From Thermomicrobiaceae bacterium (GTDB lineage: Bacteria; Chloroflexota; Chloroflexia; Thermomicrobiales; Thermomicrobiaceae): 5,329 nt of DNA. This document shows positions 1-4,674 of the stretch, piece after piece. Every line of letters starts with the position of its first letter. The stretch's first letter is position 1. The notes beneath the pieces are model-generated. The model saw only the letters and a list, made by a program, of their open reading frames with translations, was not told where the DNA came from and searched no databases. Both the position numbers and the translations under genes were made by a program. Location: positions 1 through 5,329 of the forward strand of contig SKTL01000423.1 of NCBI GenBank assembly GCA_007122555.1, given 5' to 3'.

Positions 1-27
1 CATGCCTCAGCCGGAGTAAGTGGTAAG

Positions 28-110
28 TGCGGAAACCGGGACTCGAACCCGGACGGGGTTACCCCCAACGGTTTTTAAGACCGTAGCGTCTGCCATTCCG
101 CCATTTCCGC
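28..110 (-). tRNA. tRNA-Leu (anticodon UAA)
   Basis: Read on the minus strand this gives a complete class II (long variable arm) cloverleaf. The acceptor stem GCGGAAA (110-104) pairs with TTTCCGC (35-29), and the discriminator is A at 28. The anticodon stem is ACGGT/ACCGT with loop CTTAAAA, giving anticodon UAA, which reads the UUA leucine codon. The variable arm is a short hairpin, GGGG-TAA-CCCC, and the T arm contains the usual GGTTCGAGTCC. No CCA is encoded: the discriminator is followed by CTT, so the 3' end must be added by CCA-adding enzyme, unlike the neighbouring tRNA-Gly. It lies downstream of tRNA-Gly on the same strand, with a terminator-like hairpin between them and no recognisable promoter of its own. 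Confidence 0.96.
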
Positions 111-133
111 ACGTTTCGACTCAACCCGGAACC

Positions 134-160
134 AAAAAACGGACCCCGAGTGAGGTCCGT
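134..160 (-). terminator. Rho-independent terminator-like hairpin after tRNA-Gly
   Basis: On the minus strand a 7-bp stem, ACGGACC (160-154) with GGTCCGT (145-139), closes an 8-base loop and runs straight into six T residues (139-134). This is the classic intrinsic terminator layout, 12 bases after the CCA end of tRNA-Gly. An outer pair of arms, ACCCGGAA (167-160) and TTCCGGGT (131-124), can form another 8 bp around the whole element, with the T run left as a one-sided bulge. The terminator separates tRNA-Gly from tRNA-Leu, so it either ends most tRNA-Gly transcripts or acts as a partial stop or processing stem in a shared transcript. Confidence 0.75.
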
Positions 161-171
161 TCCGGGTCGTC

Positions 172-246
172 TGGAGCGGAAGATGGGATTCGAACCCACG
201 ACCTTCTCCTTGGCAAGGAGATGCTCTACCACTGAGCCACTTCCGC
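172..246 (-). tRNA. tRNA-Gly (anticodon GCC), CCA encoded
   Basis: The minus strand folds into a canonical 72-nt tRNA plus an encoded CCA. The acceptor stem GCGGAAG (246-240) pairs with CTTCCGC (182-176), the discriminator is T at 175, and CCA follows at 174-172. The D arm is GCTC-AGTGGTA-GAGC. The anticodon stem TCTCC/GGAGA carries loop TTGCCAA, giving anticodon GCC for the GGC and GGU glycine codons. The T arm is GTGGG-TTCGAAT-CCCAT. A strong sigma-70-type promoter lies about 35 bases upstream (281-309) and an intrinsic terminator 12 bases downstream, so this can be a complete transcription unit. Confidence 0.98.
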
Positions 247-280
247 GCTGTCTTGCTACGCTGCTCGCGTAACACTCATG

Positions 281-309
281 ATTCTACTCATACGCTGGAC
301 GCCTGTCAA
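281..309 (-). promoter_or_regulatory. Sigma-70-type promoter for tRNA-Gly
   Basis: On the minus strand there is a perfect -35 box TTGACA (309-304), a spacer of exactly 17 bases (303-287) and a -10 box TAGAAT (286-281), which matches TATAAT at five of six positions. Transcription would begin near position 274, leaving a leader of about 28 bases before the mature tRNA-Gly 5' end at 246 for RNase P to remove. The near-ideal boxes and spacing suit a constitutively strong tRNA promoter. Confidence 0.85.
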
Positions 310-376
310 CGTGATGTACGTGTGTCCGAGCGGGTTGAGCTATGCGGACGGAGTGAACATAACGTTTGCCGGATCG

Positions 377-406
377 TTGACGCTCCCTATTCGTACGGGC
401 TATAAT
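377..406 (+). promoter_or_regulatory. Sigma-70-type promoter for the yqeY-pgpH-ybeY operon
   Basis: A -35 box TTGACG (377-382, five of six matches to TTGACA) is followed by an 18-base spacer and a perfect -10 box TATAAT (401-406). The start site would fall near 413, giving a leader of roughly 134 bases before the yqeY start codon. It diverges from the tRNA-Gly promoter, with 67 bases between the two -35 boxes. No other promoter as good was seen upstream of pgpH, ybeY or the glycosyltransferase, so this is the best candidate for driving the whole run. Confidence 0.82.
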
Positions 407-546
407 GGCGGAGTTTAACGTATGTCGCCGAATCTTCTCGCATGTCTTTAGTTGTTCCCTGTCCTTCCTCTCTGAATCGCGGCCCGATCAGATTTCGAAC
501 TGTCCGCCCGAATTCAGGACGAGGTTGGTGAACGTTGGAAGGCGCT
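407..546 (+). other. 5' leader of yqeY, no gene recognised
   Basis: This stretch lies between the -10 box and the yqeY start codon and would be transcribed almost entirely as 5' leader. I see no open reading frame beyond a 10-codon run from the ATG at 422, no recognised riboswitch and no T-run terminator. Together with the promoter spacer to its left (310-376) it is the only gene-free stretch of note in the window (247-546). The last bases, GGAAGG at 537-542, form a weak ribosome binding site four bases ahead of the ATG at 547. Confidence 0.5.
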
Positions 547-1020
547 ATGACGTCTATTGCAGAACGGCTGGTTAGCGATCTCGGTAACGCGATGCGGAGC
601 AAAGACGCGCAGCGCCGGGATGTCCTGCGGTATCTTCGCTCTGAAGTGAAGAACGCGGAAATCGATAAGGGTCGACAACTGACGGATGATGAAGTCCTCC
701 AGGTGATTCAACGCCAGATCAAACAACGCCGTGAATCCGCAGAACAATTCGAGAAGGGGAATCGGCAGGATCTGGTCGATGCCGAACATGCCCAGATTGC
801 TATTCTTGAAGAGTACCTTCCTCCACAGCTCGATGACGCCGAGCTGGAGCGGATCGCGGAGGATCTAGCGTCTCAGCTTGGACTCTCCGGTGCGCGGGAT
901 ATGGGCAAGCTGATGGGACCATTGCGTGAGCAGGTCGGGTCGCAGGCTGAAGGCCGGGCAATTTCTGACGCAGCACGCAAGGTGCTGGAGCAACGAGCGA
1001 ACGGCGAAGTAGCTTCGTAG
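547..1020 (+). CDS. yqeY: GatB/YqeY domain-containing protein
   Basis: This is a 157-residue soluble protein of the YqeY family, close to the usual length of about 150. It matches along its whole length. The N-terminal helix has the family pattern ERLxxDLxxAMRxKD, followed by LRYLRSEVKNAEIDKG (about residues 28-43). A charged helix with KQRRESAEQFEKG comes next, then ILEEYLPPQL (about 88-97), and near the C-terminus MGKLMGPLREQVGSQAEGR. The fold resembles the C-terminal tail domain of the GatB subunit of Asp/Glu-tRNA amidotransferase, a helical domain that contacts tRNA. The role of stand-alone YqeY is not established, so a tRNA-related role is only an inference. The frame also opens at TTG 535, but the ATG at 547 is chosen because it has GGAAGG four bases ahead and gives the family's normal N-terminus. 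The gene is first in the operon behind the promoter at 377-406. The frequent neighbour rpsU is not present upstream. Confidence 0.95.
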   Translation: MTSIAERLVSDLGNAMRSKDAQRRDVLRYLRSEVKNAEIDKGRQLTDDEVLQVIQRQIKQRRESAEQFEKGNRQDLVDAEHAQIAILEEYLPPQLDDAELERIAEDLASQLGLSGARDMGKLMGPLREQVGSQAEGRAISDAARKVLEQRANGEVAS

Positions 1021-1034
1021 GCTGAGCGGTAGTT

Positions 1035-1066
1035 CGCGTTCGAGCGCAACGTTGTGGTCGAACGCG
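1035..1066 (+). repeat. Inverted repeat between yqeY and pgpH
   Basis: CGCGTTCGA (1035-1043) and TCGAACGCG (1058-1066) are perfect 9-base inverted copies separated by 14 bases. They could form a stable RNA hairpin 15 bases after the yqeY stop codon. There is no T run after it on the plus strand, so it does not look like an intrinsic terminator. It could be an mRNA processing or stabilising structure. It would bury the possible GTG start at 1054 in the loop and stem, which is one reason to prefer the ATG at 1108 for pgpH. Confidence 0.55.
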
Positions 1067-1107
1067 TGGGTTCCCGCTCATGTCCATCGAGCGCTTCGAG
1101 TGATTAT

Positions 1108-3306
1108 ATGAATACACCAACTCGCTCGAACCATCAGCGAAACAGAAATCCCCGGGGCCGCGGGTGGCTGTCCTGGTATCGTCGTGGGTCGGATTTCATG
1201 CGACTGACCCTGATCCTGGCGCTCTTTGGAAGCGTGATTGTCGCCGCAGGCGCCGGGAGTGTCTACGCCACCTGGTCGATCGATAGTGTCGTCGTGCAGG
1301 AAGGCGAGATTGCGGATCGATCCTTCCGGGCGCCGCGCACCGAGACGTTCGTCAGTGAGCTCCGAACTGAAGAGCGGCGGGATGAAGCGTACAGCGACTC
1401 TCGCAACATCGTGCTGCGCGATGATCCTTCCGTTGCTCCAGGTCAGATCGATGACCTGAGGTCGGCGCTTGAGTCGATCGAGAATCTCCGCGACGAAGGC
1501 GAACCGGACGACGACGATGTTGAACAGGTCCGCGCGGTTGCGGAAGGACTATCCGACGCGCAGGCGGAGTCGTTGCTGGATCTGAACCCCGCCGCATGGA
1601 CGCGCGTTCGGACCGAGGCGATTCGCCTGCTGGAAGATGTATTTGCTGAGGAGATTTCCAGCGAAGATGTTGCCGGTGTTCGGGACGGGATGCCTCAGCG
1701 GGCTGATCCCCAGATCGCCGCCAGCGAGCGAAACCTGGCCGTTGCGCTGGCTCGTCCCTACGTTCGGGCGAACGTTGAGGTGGACGAGGAGGCAACCATA
1801 CAGGCGCGTGAAGCGGCGGCGGACGATGTCGAACCGGTGATGGTGACAGTTCAGTCCGGCCAGATCATCGTTCGGGAAGGCGATCCGGTTACCCGCTATC
1901 ATATTGAGCAACTGGAGTATTTCGGGCTACTGAGTCCGGATCAGACCTGGGATCAGTTCGCCGGAGTCGTTGGATTGCTCGGACTTGTCACGCTGGCGAT
2001 GGTGCTCTACCTTGGCAAGTTCACGCCGGACCTGTGTCGATCCCGTCAATTGCTTCTGGTGGGGCTTGTCGTCGCCGTTCCACTCGTCGCTGGACGATTC
2101 GTGCTCATCAACGAAGACTTGCTCTACATGTTCCCGGCTGCGGCTGCGATTATGCTGCTGGCTATCCTGATCGATTTTCACTTCGCGGTCGTCATTGGCG
2201 GGTTTCTCGGGCTGTATCTTGGAATCGTGAGCGGGTCGTCGTTCGAGATCGCATTCGTGACGATCCTTGCGGCCGTTGCAGGCGCCGCGGTGATCTGGCG
2301 CGCTGAGCGAACGGTGACCTTCCTGGTTGCTGGCCTGGCGGTGATGGTGACCACGTTTATCGCGGCCTCGCTGTTCCAGCTGATGACCGGTAATCTGGAC
2401 ATGTCGAATGCGGGCAGCTTGCTCGTGAGCTCCGGGGTAAACGGGGCGCTTTCATCCAGCCTGACGTTCCTGTTCTTCAGCCTGCTCGGCACCCTGTTCG
2501 GCATTACGACGCATCTGCAACTCCTTGAGCTGGCGCATCCGAACCAGCCGTTGCTGTACCGGCTGACACGCGAGGCGCCCGGCACCTACCATCACAGCAT
2601 CGTTGTCAGCAATCTGGCGGAAAGCGCGGCCGAACGCGTTGGCGGAGATCCCCTGTTCGCGCGGGTCGCCGTCATGTATCACGATATAGGCAAGCTGATG
2701 CGGCCGACCTTCTTCATCGAAAACCAGGCCAACCGATCGAACATTCACGACTCGCTTGACCCGCGAAGCAGTGCGCAGATCATCCTCGATCATGTGGCGG
2801 ATGGAGTCCGCATGGCGCGCAAAGCCCGGCTTCCCAAGCCGATTGTCGATGTTGTCGAGCAACACCATGGCACATCGCTGGTCAAGTACTTTTACAACCA
2901 GGCGTTGAACGCCGGAGAAGACGTTGATGAATCTGAATTCCGTTACCCCGGACCGAAGCCGCAGACGAAGGAGGCCGGAATCATCTTGCTGTCCGACAGT
3001 GTCGAAGCGACAGTGCGTTCGATGTCGCAAAGCGGCAGTCTCTATGAGGACCTGGTGGAAGACGAGGACGGGGAAACCGTCAAGAAGTCTCGACTGGATG
3101 ACATCGTCGCCCGCATTATCCGGGACCGGATCGATGATGGTCAACTGGATGAGTGCGACCTGACGATTAAGGAGATCGAGGAAATCCGGGGCATCTTCGT
3201 GTCGATTCTCGAAGGCGTGTACCACCCGCGTATCGAGTATCCGGAAGCGACGAAGCGGAAGACGCAGAGCGCGTCGCCGGGAATTACGACTGCGGAACCA
3301 GGTTGA
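1108..3306 (+). CDS. pgpH: 7TM-HD family cyclic-di-AMP phosphodiesterase, PgpH-like
   Basis: This 732-residue membrane protein has the full architecture of the PgpH/YqfF family, whose characterised members hydrolyse c-di-AMP to pApA. A basic N-terminal tail precedes one membrane segment (about residues 33-56). An acidic extracytoplasmic domain (about 57-284, 7TMR-HDED type) follows. Seven further hydrophobic segments lie near 285-305, 314-333, 338-356, 358-377, 380-398, 403-426 and 444-467. The cytoplasmic HD domain fills the rest. The metal ligands expected for the family are all present: H496 (in PGTYHHS), H525-D526 (in YHDIGKL), H562 (in DHVADGV), H586-H587 (in EQHHG) and D630 (in LSDSVEA). 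The enzyme should therefore be active. The frame opens at GTG 1054. ATG 1108 is preferred because it keeps a normal basic, inside-facing tail and avoids the hairpin at 1035-1066, but its ribosome binding site is poor (GAG at 1098-1100). ATG 1198 would remove the basic tail. The stop codon overlaps the ybeY start (TGATG), so the two are probably coupled. Confidence 0.93.
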   Translation: MNTPTRSNHQRNRNPRGRGWLSWYRRGSDFMRLTLILALFGSVIVAAGAGSVYATWSIDSVVVQEGEIADRSFRAPRTETFVSELRTEERRDEAYSDSRNIVLRDDPSVAPGQIDDLRSALESIENLRDEGEPDDDDVEQVRAVAEGLSDAQAESLLDLNPAAWTRVRTEAIRLLEDVFAEEISSEDVAGVRDGMPQRADPQIAASERNLAVALARPYVRANVEVDEEATIQAREAAADDVEPVMVTVQSGQIIVREGDPVTRYHIEQLEYFGLLSPDQTWDQFAGVVGLLGLVTLAMVLYLGKFTPDLCRSRQLLLVGLVVAVPLVAGRFVLINEDLLYMFPAAAAIMLLAILIDFHFAVVIGGFLGLYLGIVSGSSFEIAFVTILAAVAGAAVIWRAERTVTFLVAGLAVMVTTFIAASLFQLMTGNLDMSNAGSLLVSSGVNGALSSSLTFLFFSLLGTLFGITTHLQLLELAHPNQPLLYRLTREAPGTYHHSIVVSNLAESAAERVGGDPLFARVAVMYHDIGKLMRPTFFIENQANRSNIHDSLDPRSSAQIILDHVADGVRMARKARLPKPIVDVVEQHHGTSLVKYFYNQALNAGEDVDESEFRYPGPKPQTKEAGIILLSDSVEATVRSMSQSGSLYEDLVEDEDGETVKKSRLDDIVARIIRDRIDDGQLDECDLTIKEIEEIRGIFVSILEGVYHPRIEYPEATKRKTQSASPGITTAEPG

Positions 3307-3764
3307 TGCATTCCCTGAATGAACATTCGCTGATCGTTGCTTTTACCGTGACAGCAACTGAGAACATCCCCGACTGCGGGCGGCTTCGACAGTTGCTGTC
3401 GTACGCCGCGGAGCAGGAGGGACTGTCTGGTGAACTCGGCGTCTGGTTGTGCCTTGACGAGGAAATCGCGGATCTACACCTCAGGTTTATGGACGTTCCC
3501 GGGGCTACGGATGTGATCACCTTCGCTGACGATCAATCTGACGGCGGATACCTCGGTGACATTGCTGTGTCGGTGCAGACAGCGGCTGTGCAGGCGAACG
3601 ATGCCGGGCACCCAGTTGAGCGGGAAGTCGCCTATCTCTGCCTGCACGGGCTGTTGCACATCGCCGGATTCGACGATCTGGACGATCATGAACGCACCAG
3701 AATGTTCGAACGACAGGATGCATTGTTAACCGCCTTCGAACAGGAGTTTGCTGGTGACTGGTGA
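3306..3764 (+). CDS. ybeY: Endoribonuclease YbeY (16S rRNA maturation), variant zinc motif
   Basis: This 152-residue protein of the UPF0054/YbeY family is a zinc-dependent RNase that, in characterised bacteria, acts in 16S rRNA 3'-end processing and late 70S quality control. Family signatures are LCLDEEIADLHLRFMDVPGATDVITF (split: LCLDEEIADLH at about 46-56, then FMDVPGATDVITF to about 73), GYLGDIAVS (about 80-88), and the active-site run HGLLHIAGFDD starting at H114. The usual motif is H-x3-H-x5-H. Here H114 and H118 are present, but the third position, residue 124, is Asp (GAT at 3675-3677). A single G-to-C change would restore His. Either Asp serves as the third ligand, as in some other zinc hydrolase families, or activity is altered. 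A His lies four residues further on (H128). ATG 3306 is chosen over TTG 3303 because it overlaps the pgpH stop by one base, a classic coupling arrangement. pgpH-ybeY adjacency is common in bacteria and supports the call. Confidence 0.93.
   Translation: MHSLNEHSLIVAFTVTATENIPDCGRLRQLLSYAAEQEGLSGELGVWLCLDEEIADLHLRFMDVPGATDVITFADDQSDGGYLGDIAVSVQTAAVQANDAGHPVEREVAYLCLHGLLHIAGFDDLDDHERTRMFERQDALLTAFEQEFAGDW
3741..3746 (+). promoter_or_regulatory. Ribosome binding site for the glycosyltransferase gene
   Basis: CAGGAG lies inside the last codons of ybeY, seven bases ahead of the GTG at 3754. It is one base from the alternative TTG at 3748, which is too close to serve. The spacing therefore picks GTG 3754 as the start. 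It is the best Shine-Dalgarno match seen ahead of any gene in this operon. Confidence 0.75.
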
Positions 3765-4674
3765 TCGCCCTCCCGCAGTGAGCCTGGTGATGACGATTCG
3801 CGACGAGGCGACCACCCTGCCGGCACTGCTGGAATCGATTCGTCAGCAGACGTTGCGTCCTTCTGAGATCATCATTGTGGACGGTGGATCAGACGATCGG
3901 AGCGTGGAGATCCTTCGTCAATGGTCTACACGCCTTCCACTCAAGGTTCTGGAACGCCCTGGAGCGAGTATCTCGGTAGGACGCAATGTCGGGATCGAGC
4001 AGGCGACGAGTGAGATTATTGCGGTCACTGACGCCGGTGTTCGACTGGATCGCGACTGGCTTCAACATCTGGTGGCGCCGTTGTCACAGACGACCAGTGT
4101 ATTTGATGTTTCAGCCGGGTTTTTCCAACCTGATCCGCACAACGAATTCGAGGCAGCGCTGGCTGCGACGACACTACCCGACCTTGACGAAATTGACGGC
4201 CGCTCGTTCCTGCCGTCCAGCCGCTCGGTCGCGTTTCGCAAGAGCTGGTTCGATGCCGGGGTGCGATACCCGGAATGGCTGGATTACTGCGAAGACCTCG
4301 TCTTCGACCTCCGCTTGAAACAAGCCGGTGCGCGCTTCGCTTTTCAGCCAGCGGCGATTGCACGCTTTCGCCCGCGTCCGGACGTTCGGGCATTCTGGAA
4401 CCAGTACTATCGCTACGCGCGCGGCGATGGGAAGGCCGGCCTCTTCAGGCGGCGACATCTGCTTCGCTATCTCGCGTATCTGGCAGTCCCTCCATCGATT
4501 GTGTTGGTCAAATCGCCGCTGGGGCGCGTGAGCAGTACCGGCCAGCCCTGCCCCGCCGCGAGGACGCTCGCGGCCAGCGCATCCGCGAAGTCCTCCCCGG
4601 TCGCCACCAGCACCGTCGAGGGGTCCGCGCCGTGGAGGGTGGCCTCGACGGCGATGCGCACGGACGTGTCGTAG
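3754..4674 (+). CDS. Family 2 glycosyltransferase, C-terminus replaced at a joint
   Basis: The first 253-257 residues form a GT-A fold glycosyltransferase of family 2, resembling ExoA-type enzymes that add sugars to surface polysaccharides or lipid-linked glycans. Residues 10-16 (SLVMTIR) begin the nucleotide-binding fold. IIIVDGGSDDRS (39-50) carries the first aspartates, and VTDAG (91-95) sits where the DxD-type metal site is expected. E180-D181 (in YCEDLVFDL) is the likely catalytic-base motif, and QYYRYARGDG (from 217) matches the late Q-x-x-R-Y type motif. A hydrophobic stretch, LLRYLAYLAVPPSIVLV (about 236-252), may start a C-terminal membrane segment. After about position 4515 the reading frame enters unrelated, very GC-rich DNA. 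Its last 50 or so residues are antisense to the cell-wall-binding protein and are not real glycosyltransferase sequence. The true C-terminus is missing. GTG 3754 is chosen from the ribosome binding site at 3741-3746. It overlaps ybeY by 11 bases, implying coupled translation. The sugar donor and acceptor cannot be read from the sequence. Confidence 0.85.
   Translation: MTGDRPPAVSLVMTIRDEATTLPALLESIRQQTLRPSEIIIVDGGSDDRSVEILRQWSTRLPLKVLERPGASISVGRNVGIEQATSEIIAVTDAGVRLDRDWLQHLVAPLSQTTSVFDVSAGFFQPDPHNEFEAALAATTLPDLDEIDGRSFLPSSRSVAFRKSWFDAGVRYPEWLDYCEDLVFDLRLKQAGARFAFQPAAIARFRPRPDVRAFWNQYYRYARGDGKAGLFRRRHLLRYLAYLAVPPSIVLVKSPLGRVSSTGQPCPAARTLAASASAKSSPVATSTVEGSAPWRVASTAMRTDVS

Noticed and set aside
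20..275. Short open frames on both strands at the left end
   Set aside because: They run across the two tRNA genes and the terminator hairpin, which fully explain the sequence.
324..349. Small inverted repeat GTCCG / CGGAC between the divergent promoters
   Set aside because: Only five base pairs with a 16-base loop. This is expected by chance and is not enough to call an operator.
1054..1107. GTG at 1054 as the start of pgpH, adding 18 residues
   Set aside because: The codon would be within the 1035-1066 hairpin and lacks a good ribosome binding site, and the added residues show no family feature. It cannot be fully excluded, since the ATG at 1108 also has a weak site.
1102..1110. TATAT-like stretch before the pgpH ATG as a -10 box
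   Set aside because: There is no -35 box at proper spacing, and transcription would start inside the gene.
1352..1911. Minus-strand open frames of 147 and 120 codons
   Set aside because: They are antisense to the extracytoplasmic domain of pgpH, with arginine- and proline-rich low-quality translations and no ribosome binding site of note.
2452..3225. A 257-codon open frame on the minus strand opposite pgpH
   Set aside because: It lies wholly antisense to the HD domain region of pgpH, whose motifs are unmistakable. Long shadow frames are expected in GC-rich coding DNA, and the translation shows no recognisable domain.
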